From Saksenaea vasiformis B4078 (Eukaryota; Mucoromycota; Mucoromycetes; Mucorales; Saksenaeaceae): DNA of 43,248 nt. The DNA lies in the NCBI GenBank assembly GCA_000697055.1, contig JNDT01002263.1:1-43248 (forward strand), read 5' to 3'. The notes beneath the pieces were generated by a model, which worked only from the letters and a program-made list of their open reading frames with translations, did no database searches and was not told the DNA's origin. Made by a program: the position numbers and the translations under genes. This document shows positions 9,705-20,904 of the stretch, piece by piece (position 1 is the first letter of the stretch; each line of letters starts with the position of its first letter).

Positions 9705-10355
9705 ATGGGTCGCCGTCCTGCTCGTTGCTACCGTTACTGCAAAAACAAGCCCTATCCCAAGAGCAGATACTGTCGTGGTGTCCCCGATGCCAAGATCAGA
9801 ATCTACGATTTGGGTCGCAAGAAGGCACATGTTGACGATTTCCCTCTTTGCGTCCACTTGGTCTCCAACGAATACGAACAGCTCTCTGCTGAAGCTCTTG
9901 AAGCTGGCCGTATCTGTGCTAACAAGTACATTGCCAAGACTTCCGGCAAGGATTCCTTCCATTTGCGTGTCCGTGTCCATCCCTTCCACGTCACCCGTAT
10001 CAACAAAATGTTGTCGTGTGCCGGTGCCGATAGATTGCAAACCGGTATGCGTGGTGCTTTCGGCAAGCCCAACGGTCTCGTTGCCCGTGTGAACATTGGT
10101 CAGATCATCTTCTCTGTTCGTACCAAGGACTCCAACAAGGCTGTTGTTATCGAAGCCTTGAGACGCTGCAAGTACAAGTTCCCTGGTCAGCAGAAGATCA
10201 TCATCTCCAACAAGTGGGGTTTCACTCCTCTTACCCGTGAGCAATACATCGAAGCTCGCAGCGCCGGCAAGCTCAGACCCGATGGTTGCTACGTCAAGTT
10301 CGTTCCCGAGAAGGGTTCCTTGGAGAACTATTTCCGCGTCGCTGGCAAGGCCTAA
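9705..10355 (+). CDS. RPL10: 60S ribosomal protein uL16 (L10)
   Basis: Large-subunit protein that completes the tRNA-accommodation corridor near the peptidyl transferase centre. The coding region is one exon of 216 aa, the normal family length. The start [20 protein letters not shown] is diagnostic. [16 protein letters not shown], the loop around [18 protein letters not shown] (conserved internal loop), RTKDSNK and [12 protein letters not shown] follow in order. Codon choice is strongly biased (GGT, AAG, CGT, TCC), as expected for a highly expressed gene and unlike most neighbours. A Pol II polyadenylation hexamer AATAAA lies at 10386-10391, about 30 nt past the stop. No defect is seen. Confidence 0.98.
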   Translation: MGRRPARCYRYCKNKPYPKSRYCRGVPDAKIRIYDLGRKKAHVDDFPLCVHLVSNEYEQLSAEALEAGRICANKYIAKTSGKDSFHLRVRVHPFHVTRINKMLSCAGADRLQTGMRGAFGKPNGLVARVNIGQIIFSVRTKDSNKAVVIEALRRCKYKFPGQQKIIISNKWGFTPLTREQYIEARSAGKLRPDGCYVKFVPEKGSLENYFRVAGKA

Positions 10356-10385
10356 ATTGAGTATTGTTTATTGAATTGAGGTTTA

Positions 10386-10391
10386 AATAAA
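10386..10391 (+). terminator. Polyadenylation hexamer of uL16
   Basis: AATAAA lies 31 nt after the uL16 stop codon, the usual spacing for a eukaryotic poly(A) signal. Confidence 0.55.
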
Positions 10392-12050
10392 CATTGGCGC
10401 AAAGGAGTTCCATACATTTCATGAATTTTCGTGGTCGATTTCATTATAACTCGCGTCCTTTGCACAAGGAGGCACGTCGTTTCGTGTGTACATGGAAGTG
10501 GAGACTTTGAATAGCTTCTGTAGCCGGTTCTTGATACTCTCTCCTTTCCAATGGTATTGCCTTGCTTAATGTATGGCTGCACGTATGTGTCTCCCTAGTT
10601 TGCTCTTGATGAACAGCGACCATAGCTGATTAATATATCCAATCGGTGTCTGGCGCTGACGTTGACGTTTTACGCATGCAGCTTTAAGTTGCATGCACGC
10701 TACATCAAATCTCATACTACTTGTGGTCCTCTGTATGGAGAAGCAAGCAAATGAAGCTTTGAGCTTAAAGTTTAATATGACACTGCATTATCACACAGTG
10801 TCAGTCGTTATGCTCATCGATATCACCACGGTCCGTGTCAATTTCTCTTTCGCTGAACTATCTGGATCCTGTCTCGCTGTTCAAGCTTTGTCATAAAAAC
10901 CTGATTGGCTCCTAGAGATTGGAGGGTAAGAATCGATAGTAACCTTGATGGATCACAGATCAGTTCATCATCATTGGGCGTACTAGGTTGAAGAATCATT
11001 GTCATTCTCGACTCTGAGTGACTTGTATATCCAAACTATCATGGAGTTGTCATAGCTGGACAATATGGTTATATAATCTAGATGCATTGCCGAACGCGTA
11101 CAGAGAAGACCAAGCCAAGGTAGCCTATTTGGATGGTGAAAGTTGAAGAGCAAAACTCTTTCGAATGAGGAGTTTTAATGCAACGTGGACGAGTGAAGAT
11201 ATCCATATATGCTTTCACAAAGCTACTCTTCAAAAGGAATTTCATTTTTTCGCATCAAGCAGATAATCATATGTCTGGAAATCGCATACTAGGAAGATAT
11301 CCAAGTGTATCTCTTTATACTTGCGGTGCTTAAACGCGCTCAGGCAGCATCTGTTGTGACCCACGCAATGGATGTGGTATTCAACATTGTCAGTCGTGAT
11401 GGAAACTGCAAACATTTGTGTTTTTTGTCTGCGAATTTTGGGGATAGCGGCAAAGTCAATTTTTCCTGCTACTGTCCACTATGGGAGGTCTGTCCCTGGC
11501 TAATGATCATTTCGAAGTAAAAGCACTCAGTCAATCTCACGTCGAAGGCGTTGAGGTTTACCGAGCCATTAGTCCGTATCTAACTACGTTTTGCTTATAG
11601 GAATACAGCTCATGGAAGATCAGATAGGAAATGACGAATTGCAGGAACCTGCTAGAGCCAGATTCCTTATAGTGATTCTTGTATCCTTAATTAAGATTAT
11701 CTGCCATCCCGTAGTGGATTGAAAGGTTAAAATTGTTAAATGCTACACGATTGGTACTCAGCTATCTTGTCTCTTATTCCAAGATCGTAAGCATATGCTT
11801 CAGAGATAATCTCACATCTGAAATGATGATTTCTGAGATTGAGTAATGAAGATGTGAAATACTGTATCGGGAGAGGTACCAATTCACATTCTATCGAGAT
11901 ATAAGTATTGGCGTGTCTCTTATTTTATTTTAGGTATAGTTGACGGGTGACACGGTTGACGACATGGGAAGAAAGGGGTAAGCAGCGATATCGGATTCCC
12001 CGGAACGTTCCGAGACTGGCCGCAGCTGCAATGTTTTATTTTTATAAGAC
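10392..12050. other. Gene-poor stretch, no gene seen
   Basis: Only short frames occur (for example 10693-10896 and 11305-11520), without recognisable domains or splice partners. A perfect 12-bp palindrome CGGAACGTTCCG lies at 12001-12012. Confidence 0.5.
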
Positions 12051-12055
12051 TATTC

Positions 12056-12184
12056 TGTCGCTATAAGCACATGTATTTTTTCGAAAAAGATTACACAAGC
12101 GAAATGTCATGATCGACACGATCTAGCAGATCCCATCGGAACGTCGAAAAAGTATTTTTATTGTTACGTTCCAATATAGCGACA
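12056..12184. mobile_element. Small inverted-repeat (MITE-like) element
   Basis: Perfect 10-bp terminal arms TGTCGCTATA (12056-12065) and TATAGCGACA (12175-12184) bound 129 bp. Inner matching arms occur too (TATTTTTTCGA near 12074 against TCGAAAAAGTA near 12144). No clear target duplication is visible at the borders, and no coding capacity exists. It could be a miniature transposon or a stable palindromic transcript structure. Confidence 0.4.
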
Positions 12185-12268
12185 TGGCAACCCCCAAAAG
12201 AGATAACTATTATAGACAGATAGTGCGCAGATCCTTAGACACAGTTTTCATCAATACACGATAAATTG

Positions 12269-12292
12269 TATATATATATATATATATATATA
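12269..12292. repeat. (TA)12 microsatellite
   Basis: Twelve uninterrupted TA dinucleotides. This is a simple repeat that is likely to vary in length. Confidence 0.9.
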
Positions 12293-12299
12293 CTGATGT

Positions 12300-13949
12300 C
12301 TCGATGAAAGGCGGCCTTAAGAATTTAAGATATAGGCGAACCGTGGTGGTAACTTTCAAAGCAAAAGCTATCGTTCTTGTTGATTTATTTCAACATCTGA
12401 CAGTGATAATTTTTACTGTGTTAACTAGAGGATGAAAAGCTAGCATGACGAGGAGCACATTCATATCAACATTTTAAATCCTGACAATAAAAAAGCATCA
12501 ATCCAAGCCATCCGTCGAGACAATTGGTTATGATGAAGGGTTGGTATGTGCTATTTCAGCTTAGAATTTTCGAAAAGGGGAGAGAGGTCATGCAAGTACG
12601 AAAACTCTGATAATCTTCATGCAGATAAAAAATGGTTTACATTCATTTATGTCTAAACACAGCGGATGTGAAAGCGTTGTTATTTTCTAAAGTTAGAAGG
12701 CTAGGCAGAACGAAAGAATGCCAAGAAATTATACTTTATATGGTGTACCAATTTCCAATTCGCGTTGAAAGAATGGGGTAAGGGGAAACATCACATTGGG
12801 CATTAAATTTCGTAAAACGCGATCTTCGCGCATCATAGATAAAACGGCGTATTCATCTGATTTCATACTATGCGAAGAAGTTGACAACAGCTAGAAATTG
12901 TTTTGCTCCTGTCAATGCAAGTAAATTAATCAGTACCTACAGGTACTTCCATCGTTACGACAACACTTAATACGCCTCGTTATTTGGTTGAAGACGTTGT
13001 GGTGTAAGTTTCTGTCACAAGATAAACCGGCACCCATCAAAGAGGAAATACAAAGGATCATGCTCATGCAGGAACCAAAAAACAAAAAGATAATCGTTTG
13101 GAATCGGATGATCTGCCCTGCCTAGAACGCCTGCACTACACATACCTTCGACATTGAAATTTTTTATTTTTATTTTTTCTGCATCCCACCTTACAGCTGA
13201 CTGGGCCCAAGTAAAAATGATATCAAACGTCATTGGAACGGTTTCCATGGTGCAGCACATGTCGGTCGTTCTGGCATTCCCCAACGTATCTCTAATAGAG
13301 GATGCACACAAGGTGGGTTCCTCTCTGCATTCATTCTGTATGGCCCTAATGTAAAACTCTTTCTCTTTCTCTTTTTAATCTTATTTTATCTTTTTCTGTC
13401 AGCTGTGGCTATCAATTTTGGATTTCTCGAGTCTTATTGGAAGATCGAGAAAATGGATTGTTGTCTTGGTAGTGTCACATCACAAATTAGGAGCATGTCT
13501 ATTATTTATATTCGAAGAGGGTAACCAGGTGCAGCTATTCGTTTTATAGGCATTCGCGCATTCTTGGAGTATTGGTTATGCATGTTTTGTAGAAAGTACG
13601 TCTAGATTATATGTGATTGAAGAAGCAACGATGTTAAGAAAGCAAAGCATTGATGCACAGAGTAAGTGAGCTAAATATGAAAGATAGAGTGAGTAAAAGT
13701 AAAGAAAATATTAGGGCAGGAACGGGTTTTAATAATCCGCTTGTCCCTGTGAACGGGAAAGGAGGTAGCTAAGCAGACTGTGGAGGGCAGCAAAGACCAA
13801 AAAGAATCAGCAGCTTTTTTTAACGGGCTCCATCAAACATTTCTTTCGTGTGATCTCTCCTTGTTATTAATTATTATTTTTTTGGATGTGATATTTAGCA
13901 GATTAAACCCCACCGCAAAGATCCTTTCTTCTCTCGTTCCTAATCTTTG
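12300..13949. other. Gene-poor stretch with possible unassigned exons
   Basis: Between 13187 and 13303 a plus-strand frame is bounded by a good acceptor (CTTACAG) and donor (AAG/GTGGGT). A further stretch starts at 13403 after a strong acceptor (TTTTTCTGTCAG) and reads through a hydrophobic segment (WIVVLVVSHH). The two join in frame. No start, end or family could be found, so no gene is called. The minus strand over the same stretch is also open. Confidence 0.2.
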
Positions 13950-14990
13950 ATGCCTATGCGAGTACTTACATTCGCAAACACACTTCGCTTTTCCATCTTG
14001 GTATTCAGCTTTGGTGCTCTCACATGCCATGTTGTGCAATGTGTACTGCTATCAGTATATCAACAAAAGGTATAAACGCGAAAATGATCAGGAAAAACAA
14101 ATCCTGAGTTAAATAGACAGGTATTCCGGACTGGTTTCACGCAGGTCATTGGCAGGTAAATCTATATAGCATTGTGTACGGGAAAGAATCAATTCCTTTC
14201 TGTAGTACTTTATATGGTACGTGTCGTTGGGTTTATCCGTCCTTAGTGCGTCGGCAATCTCAATGCATGCATGCTGTTCCGAACGAGCGCACCTACTTCA
14301 AGGAGACAAAGTGATTGGTCTGGTCAATATCGTTCCATTATCTGTGACACTCTTTACCATTACATTTCTTGGCGGGCAGGAACCGTGGACCTATGGACTC
14401 GTACAGTTTACCCAACCAGCGAAAGGTTTTATTAGTTACTGCAACATATTAGATGCGGATCACGATATGTTCTATCCATTACTTTACCAAAGGTATGAAA
14501 ATACTATCTAGCCTATTATCTGTAATCTTAGTCCTCTCGTAATTGCAAATCCCCTGTTCACGCGTTGCGCAGGTGTCTGTTGACGGATGGTACATGGTTC
14601 TGTGCGCTGATGACATGTATTCTTTGGACTACATTGATCATCACTGCATACATTGTCACTCCCAAGAGACGACGAGACGCATCCACACTATCTCATTCTC
14701 ATCTTCAGGATCCGACAAAGTCTGTGCGTGCGTATAGATCGGACGACACTATCCGACTGCCTATTCATGACGATCCCGAATATCCTTCTCACATGGCGAG
14801 CGGGTCGCCTGAATCTATGGATCAACAAACAGGAATGCTATACTCACAACCGGATGAAGGACTTTGGGAAAGTAGCACAGCTGCCAGCAATGGACATTCT
14901 TCCACAGCCATACTAGCGTCCGACTTTCCACAAATACCCAACAAGTCTCATTATCACGACTCACCACATTCTGTGACATATCGCATATAG
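13950..14990 (+). CDS. Four-span membrane protein, unknown function
   Basis: Exons 13950-14069, 14206-14492 and 14573-14990 give 825 nt (274 aa), with canonical introns of 136 and 80 nt in frame. Four hydrophobic spans are readable. They are LRFSILVFSFGALTCHVVQC (about 12-32), FIWYVSLGLSVLSASAISM (about 42-60), IGLVNIVPLSVTLFTITFL (about 74-92) and WFCALMTCILWTTLIITAYI (about 144-163). A Cys pair lies between spans 2 and 3. The remaining 110 residues form a polar, Ser/Asp-rich, probably cytosolic tail with PKRRRDAS just after the last span. The layout resembles MARVEL-type or other small four-helix membrane proteins of fungi, but no diagnostic motif is recognised. A second in-frame ATG at 13956 could be the start. 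Confidence 0.65.
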
Positions 14991-17960
14991 CATAAAACAC
15001 CTGTCCGTTAGCAAACTTGTAGTGCTACCTTGGAGAATTTGCTGTCGCATATTTTACCACTCGGTGTTTCCAACGATTGACCGCTTGTCAGAGATTATGG
15101 TTATGGACCTCATTGTCTTGCTGAATTGTTATCTGTTCATACATGCTTTACCATTGCTGTTTCATTCTACATTGAATGCTGCTAAATCAAATTACATCTT
15201 TACTGAAATGTTAAACGTCATTTGACTTAAAAAATCGGTACTGAACTGTGTAGTGCAGGAGCTCGTGACTCTTCCGTAAAGTGGTATTGTACGTATCCAT
15301 AACCGCACACGCCAAGATATATGTTTTAACCCCGAGCTAGATGGCTGCTAGAATATTCAAAAATAGCATTTTAGGACGTCGCCTTCATCCACAGATAGCT
15401 ATCTCACTTGTTATAGAAACTGGATACCTTGTCATGGACCCTTTTTTTTTTTTAACTTGTAGCCTTTTTGCCGCAGTTTATCAAAACTAAAGTGGAGATT
15501 ATACTCAGATCTTTGACTAGAATATGCTGTTCTTCATATCCACATGGAAAGCGGGAATCATTAAGCTGTGCTGTCTCTTTTTTCCACCTTGCAAACTCAA
15601 CCGAGTGGCTCTTTGATTTCACGGAATCGTAAAATAGTGCCTTTCGAGGCTTCAAGCCCCAAATTGTGAAGCTGCCACCCAGCAGTTGAATGAGTCTCGG
15701 CCAGATAACCCACAGCACGCCTATTTTCGAAAAGTCGAACTTGATTTTTGACAAAGTGCGATATCACTTTCTGGAAAAGAAGGTCCCTTTCCACTCATGG
15801 TCTTGACACGTGCAGATTATTATATATTACGTTACACTACGGATACATTCCCCTTAATGCAACTCCCATTGTCAGTGGATGCAGGCCGAATCTTAGGAAA
15901 ATATAGGTGCAATAGTTGCTATGACCAACAACTGCAGGTATGGTAAACTTTGCCACTCTATTCGAGTCGGGCTTTTCAATCAGCTGATGGCTATCCGCCG
16001 GTGCAACCTACGCTCTCGCGTTGAAAATGGCAATAGCGCCCAATATCGCTATCTGATTGGACAGTTTCGTAGAGATTCGTCGTCTGGCAGGAGATTATTG
16101 CCATCAGTGGCTTCTTTTCGACCTACACCGCTTTATCTCTAGAAACCACACTTGAAACTGGTTTGATATCTTAAAATCTCTTGCGAGTAGGATTTAATAG
16201 GACGATGACAACTTGCATGTCATGCGGCGTGCGTAGGGACCTAAATTTCCAATATAAGGTTTGTTACGATGCCTCCTTTGCCAAGAAGTCCTTGTATAAA
16301 ATTGCGTAAGAGGTTAATGATATAATAATTGTCGAATTCTTCTGGGAAGATAACGGGATCATCGACGGAAACACCTGAAAATGGAACATCTCCCTCGTGG
16401 AATTGGGAAACAGTAGTATTGTATGGGTAATACAAAGAATGCTCATATTTCTGCCATGCAATCAAGCATCGAAATAGATATACTTAGTAAACAAGTAGCA
16501 AGTCATATCTTTTTTACTGTAGTTTCACAACAGTAATAAGGTATACCTCCTCTAGACCTGTTATATCGATACATCCACTACTTCTTGATTAAAGAGATTG
16601 CTCGCTAGTGTCTGCCTCGCTCTATGTGGAGACTTCATTCAGGATCAATCGTGGGGGACAAAGAAACAAGGTACCAGACACAAGTGTTTCCACTTCTCTA
16701 TGCATTCTTCCCTTGATACTCCTTAATTGATACTGCATTTCTCCGATAAATTTACTCGCAAATATCAATAGACATACCAACAGCCTGCCAGCCAAATATA
16801 TCACGACGGGCGCATAATCAATGGTGGACTGTCGATGATTCAAGCCGTCTTCATAGTGACACACGAGAAAGGTGGACTTTCCTACTATCAGACATTATCA
16901 ATCACGCTCTGTACTATACAACAAGGATGCGACCTTTCTAGGGGCGTCTTCTATATCACCTGGTATACGCGGGGCTCACATAGCAAGCTTGAAGATCAAC
17001 CGAATGAATTCCTTGCAATAAACTCTCTCCCAGAGGTTACGTAACATTCCTTTCTTCATCATGTTTTGCCATGTCTTTACCTTTGCAGAGCTGACGGGTA
17101 GAAAAGGAAAGATAACTTGATAGCGAGTCATTACGAATCAGTATAACGTTACTAATGATACTCGTCGATATCGGCCTTGCAAGATACTAGTCGCTCAAGT
17201 CCCTGTATAACCAAAGGTTAACATTACTGTGCATGCAAGCAAAAAGTATATATATATTGTGAACTGCGGCTCCAAATTTGAAAAGCATGCTAATTTAGAA
17301 AAGTAACTCCATTCTAATCAATATAAAATGAACAAGACAATCTCTATTTCTCGACAGTGTAAAGGATGACAGAGAAGAGAAAGAAAGTTTGATACAGCTG
17401 TAATAGTAGATTGCTGACTTATGAAACGTTCCAACAGTGCATGAGAAGTGGCAGGTAGTAACTATTTCCGCATTAGAAACAAAAGTTGCATGAATTCTAG
17501 ATCATTTCAGATGAATCTTGCGCAGGGAAATATTTTTCTTACATTTATGCAATAGACAGTCTTGGGACTGGACGATATAGTATGCCTAACCTCCTATCGG
17601 AACACGTAGGGTGCCTTGAACTAAGAACATGGTTTCCACCCAAAAAGGCCCCGGATCCAAGACGAAGCTTGGATTTTTGGTCTTCAGCTCTGGACGTTCC
17701 TCCGGATATCCCAGATAAGGTACTATTTACTACATTCGGGAGAATTATGTGTCCCGTCTTAGGTTTAGCTTGTACGGAATCTGTTCCAGACGATTATCTG
17801 CTACAACCAGATCCTTAATCAGTAAATATCGCTCCAGTGTATCAAGGCGATTAGCCGTTAGTAATCTTTTATTCCGACAAAGAGCAACTCGCATCCACAG
17901 GGGTAAACTTACAGGATTTTTCCTATGATTTTGCGTCTATTTGAAACTATTCGGCGTTAC
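14991..17960. other. Gene-poor stretch, unassigned fragments only
   Basis: Small frames occur on both strands. On the minus strand they are 15452-15754, 16241-16465 (a peptide containing HEGDVPFSGVSVDDPVIFP) and 16622-16864 (a hydrophobic stretch YLAGRLLVCLLIFASKFI). The last two could be exons of one decayed membrane-protein gene, but no join or family could be supported. The rest shows nothing. Confidence 0.3.
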
Positions 17961-17964
17961 TTCA

Positions 17965-18445
17965 AGATGAAGTCTGCGTTTTGAAGTGGGGATCTTCACG
18001 TTCATGCAATGAAAGTTCACGACTGGATAACTGCAGTTTGCATTAGAGTAGTTCATGTTTGCAGTGATGGATTTCTCACTGTCCTATTGGAAACCGAAAA
18101 AATGTCTGAAGAAAGAATATGTTCCACCGAAAACAGTACGTCCCTTTAACGTTGAGATGATTCATTGCATTAGTGACAGGTTTCCCTATGCCTTGTCGTA
18201 AGACGTAGAAATGCTTCACGATGAGGTCATGCCGGAATAATCCGTAGTTAAAGAGAGGCATGAATATTTTGTTTATTCTTCGGCTCTGTTTATTCTTAAC
18301 ATCCCCGGTAAGGGTGTCGATCCATTACACCTACAAGTTTATTCATGGTTTCTGTCTGTTATTTAGGCTGCATGCCCTCTGTCCCGAACCATCTTGGCCG
18401 TGTGTGTAACTTTGTTCACCATTCAAGTAAATAAGTGTTGTTATA
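17965..18445 (+). repeat. Dispersed repeat family, copy C (left part)
   Basis: Shares ordered blocks with copies at 39.2-39.8 kb and 42.1-42.6 kb in the same orientation. These are the CAGTGATgGATTTtC unit, CGGCTCTGTT...AACATCCcCGGTAAGG, and then TTTAGgCTGCATGcCCTCTGTCCCGAACC at 18364-18392. The matching right-hand end is not adjacent. It is found at 20905-21015, beyond the DIRS element. Confidence 0.65.
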
Positions 18446-18728
18446 CAGTACTCAGCATCGCTCATTTTTCGTGATAGATTGCCAAACGTTTGATCGCTTC
18501 AAGTCCTCTGCGGACCGTTACCATCGGCCATTCACAGAAGCGGATCCCTCCCTCCACCATTCCCCACCGCTTTCAGTGCGGGGTCGGGTCCTCGGGTAAT
18601 CGCGGGATTACCCCTTTGGGGGTTTAAGTAGAAGATATCAAAGCATCTCTCATTTACTAGCCATGAATTATTTTTTGTGCTGATCGAGTCAATTTTGCGT
18701 CCTCTGAGGACCAAGTTCATACAAGCTG
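18446..18728. other. GC-rich structured segment between repeat C and DIRS
   Basis: Absent from the other repeat copies at this point. It contains a perfect hairpin GGGTAATC/GATTACCC with a 4-base loop near 18594-18613 and a GC-rich imperfect hairpin just before it (18560-18582). It may be part of another inserted element. No coding role is supported. Confidence 0.35.
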
Positions 18729-18758
18729 ATCATCCAGTTGGTGGGAGCGAGCCTGAAA

Positions 18759-18856
18759 ATGTGGTTGGCTTCCACAAAGCCGCGCCTGATTGGCTTGTTT
18801 ATTCTCAGAAATAAAATAAAAGGAAACTTCTCTCCTCTCCCTTCACCTTAGCCTTC
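18759..18856 (+). repeat. DIRS inverted terminal repeat, left
   Basis: Near-identical inverted counterpart of 20751-20843. It includes the shared run GCGCCTGATTGGCTTGTTTA, with small length differences in the A-rich middle. Confidence 0.9.
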
Positions 18857-18973
18857 GAGAAGCCGTAGTGGATCTTTTCGGTACTGGATCTAGGGGAGGG
18901 AAATAAAACATAGGAATAAAATATATAAGAAAAGATACTGCTTGGAAACATAGAATCGTGTGAAGAAAATAAC

Positions 18974-19508
18974 CTACTGAAATAAAAATTGAAACTGCTG
19001 CGAGTCAAAGTATCGTCTAAACCTGGGCTGGGAGCCAACCACATCTTCAGGCTCGCTCCCACCAACTGGATGATTGTGTGGCGTACCTAACACAAACCCC
19101 GTTGCTGGTCGCTCACCCTCAGATGTGGTTATGTTCTCCGTAAGTGGCGAAAAGGTTGCGGTGGTGATAGCTGTGCCTCGTGCATGTTGTCTTGCTGGTC
19201 GAAGATAATATCGTTCGAGGGTGTCAGCCTTCAGATTCCAGTTAGCGTGTGACTTTACCGTCTGAATCGATACGCCTTGCATCACCGCCTTTGTTGCAGA
19301 TGCCGCTCTCACTGAATGTGGTTTATACCTGGTCGTGTCTATGCCCGCCGAGTTCATTACCGTTCGTATCCAACCGGCGGTGGTAGGAGGCCTGATTGAG
19401 ATGCGTTGTGTTGGTTGATCCACGTAACCCAGGAAAAAGGTATGGAGGATGGTCGTGTCTCATCGGAACGTCCGAAAGTTTAGTAAATGCTGCGTGTTCG
19501 CACATCAC
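18974..19508 (-). pseudogene. DIRS tyrosine recombinase, C-terminal part
   Basis: The catalytic C-terminal box of a DIRS-type tyrosine recombinase is clear. It shows HSVRAASATKAVMQG (His-x-x-Arg), SHANWNLKADTLERYYLRP with the second His and the nucleophile Tyr. This part reads in one frame up to about 19423. Further upstream the expected protein continues in a different frame (FTKLSDVPMRHDHPPYLFPG, up to 19508), so a frameshift near 19440 breaks the gene. The amino half with the first catalytic Arg region is missing because of the internal deletion. The enzyme class would integrate a circular cDNA without target duplication. The remnant overlaps the internal complementary region at its 3' end, as in other DIRS elements. 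Confidence 0.85.
19035..19130. repeat. DIRS internal complementary region (circle junction template)
   Basis: 19035-19072 is the reverse complement of the left end (from 18731). 19076-19129 is the reverse complement of the right end (to 20890). The two halves are separated by ATT. This bipartite match defines both element borders. Confidence 0.88.
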
Positions 19509-19646
19509 ACGTCATTTCTTTCAAACGACCCCTTCTAAATAAAATGAGTGCGTCCTCTTTAGAAGCGTTTATGCTATCGTACAGCGGCGATCATTTCAAT
19601 CAATCATATTTCTTGGAACATCGGCGGCCGCTCAAACGTTGCATAT

Positions 19647-19937
19647 TTATTCGTCATCTTTTGATCCGGAAAACAATCTCATATCTACAAAACTTCTGGA
19701 CATCCGCCATTGATGTACTGCTTGGTCCACTGCTTCCTGCTCTGTTGGTGATAGCGATCGGCTGCGGGTGTTCCACGGAACCGGGTGGGAACTCCACTGC
19801 ACCTGATATCCTTGTTCTAGAACTGATATGGGCGATTTGCGTAATATTGTCTTCTTCCATTGTGTCACGAATTTCTGGAGTCGGCCCCCTGGAAGGATAC
19901 CGTCTGCTGGGATACTGTATGCTGGATTGGATGTCAA
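19647..19937 (-). pseudogene. DIRS reverse transcriptase, N-terminal fragment
   Basis: The 97-codon frame contains LPGGRLQKFVTQWKK followed by a GYQVQW motif and a PxP stretch, the amino-terminal signature of DIRS reverse transcriptases. It stops right after FSGSKDDE, where the family would go on to the first catalytic block. The YxDD palm motif and RNase H are absent, which marks the internal deletion (junction between about 19509 and 19650). Its 5' part lies close to the gag-like frame. Part of this segment (19651-19709) is the best match to the AT-rich block at 1641-1699. Confidence 0.75.
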
Positions 19938-19969
19938 CGGTGTTTCCTTGACCTGTAACGAGGATGAAG

Positions 19970-20727
19970 TTATTGTGGGTTTGGTTCAGATCGGTCCTGT
20001 GCAGCTTTTGACGGGGGCCTCGTTCCCCCTCTGCCAAAATCCCATTTGGTGAATGATCGTGAAGCATATTGCGACCGTCTTCCTCCTCGATAGCCATTCT
20101 GGCGTCGTTGTCCCACAGCTCCTCGGATGAGCTGGTCTTGATGCCATTGCTGCCTGATTTGATGGACGTCTTCTTCGGAGAAAGCCAACGCCTTATCCCC
20201 GTCTTCGGGCTCCATGTACTCAGTAAGACGGAGTGCCTTTGCTGTGAGATTCTTGGTTTCTCGGTCCATGACTCTGGCACTGGCGTAGCCAAAGATTGCC
20301 AGCTATCTAACCTTCTCGGTGAGATTTCTGGTGCGGGCCTGAATGTCAGTGGCGTCGCCTTCGAGAAGTACGCTGTGTTCTTCATAAAGTTCTGTGACGG
20401 CTCTTCCAGATGCTCGCAGTCTATCTGCATCCTTGTAGCGCTGCACGATAACTTGGTAACTTTCAAACGTGTTGCGTTTAAGCCTTGCCACGAACGGGGG
20501 GTTGATAGCACCAGACTTGGTCCGGCTCCCTCCATCGTAGCGGAGAAGGGCTCTCTGAAAGCGTTTGACCTCGCTGGTGGTGTTTCCCCCAGTTCCTCCA
20601 AGTCAGCCTGAATTTCGGCCAGTAGAGGATAAACTTCAGATGTATCTCTTTGTTTTTGCTCGAGCTTCCAGGATTTGGCCAGTTCCAGGAGTTCCTGGAA
20701 TTGTTCTTCGGTAAAGTCATTATTCAT
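19970..20727 (-). pseudogene. DIRS gag-like ORF1, frameshifted
   Basis: ATG at 20727 starts MNNDFTEEQFQELLELAKSW, a helical, acidic start typical of ORF1. After about 20520 the sensible protein continues in another frame (FVARLKRNTFESYQVIVQRY), passes one in-frame stop at 20303-20305, and ends at 19970 with an Arg/Gly-rich tail (GYRGGRRSQYASRS). One frameshift and one stop therefore break it. The long alternative frame that stays open from 20727 to 19654 looks compositionally unnatural beyond residue 70 and is treated as a by-product of the shift. Confidence 0.65.
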
Positions 20728-20750
20728 AAGCTGCGAATGCGCGGCTTTGA

Positions 20751-20843
20751 GAAGGCTAAGGTGGAGGGAGAGGAGAGAAATTTCCTTTTATTTCTGAGAA
20801 TAAACAAGCCAATCAGGCGCGGCTTTGCGGAAGCCAACCACAT
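20751..20843 (-). repeat. DIRS inverted terminal repeat, right
   Basis: Inverted match to 18759-18856. The outer extension to 20890 is matched only by the internal complementary region. Confidence 0.9.
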
Positions 20844-20904
20844 CTAAGGGTGAGCGACCAGCAACGGGGGTTGTGTTAGGTACGCCACACTACCAATCTT
20901 TTGA

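Larger units (their letters stand above)
18729..20890 (-). mobile_element. Internally deleted DIRS-like retroelement
   Basis: Complete outer architecture of a tyrosine-recombinase (DIRS) retroelement on the minus strand. Inverted terminal repeats lie at 18759-18856 and 20751-20843. Each outer end has a unique extension (18731-18758 and 20844-20890). An internal complementary region at 19035-19130 is complementary to both ends side by side, separated by ATT, so it encodes the circle junction used by this class. Gag-like, reverse-transcriptase start and tyrosine-recombinase end coding remnants lie inside in the expected order. The element is about 2.16 kb, whereas full DIRS elements are several kb. 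Most of the reverse transcriptase, RNase H and any methyltransferase are missing, and frames carry breaks, so it cannot be autonomous. It lies between two parts of repeat copy C. Confidence 0.88.

Noticed and set aside
9582..10244. 220-codon minus-strand frame
   Set aside because: Antisense to uL16, whose identity is unambiguous.
13015..13311. 98-codon minus-strand frame
   Set aside because: No motif and overlaps equally plausible plus-strand exon-like text; neither can be supported.
19487..19951. 154-codon plus-strand frame inside the DIRS element
   Set aside because: It is antisense to recognisable reverse-transcriptase and recombinase remnants on the minus strand.
19654..20727. Full 357-codon minus-strand frame as intact gag
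   Set aside because: Only the first about 70 codons look real. The natural protein text moves to another frame, so the long frame is a by-product of a frameshift.
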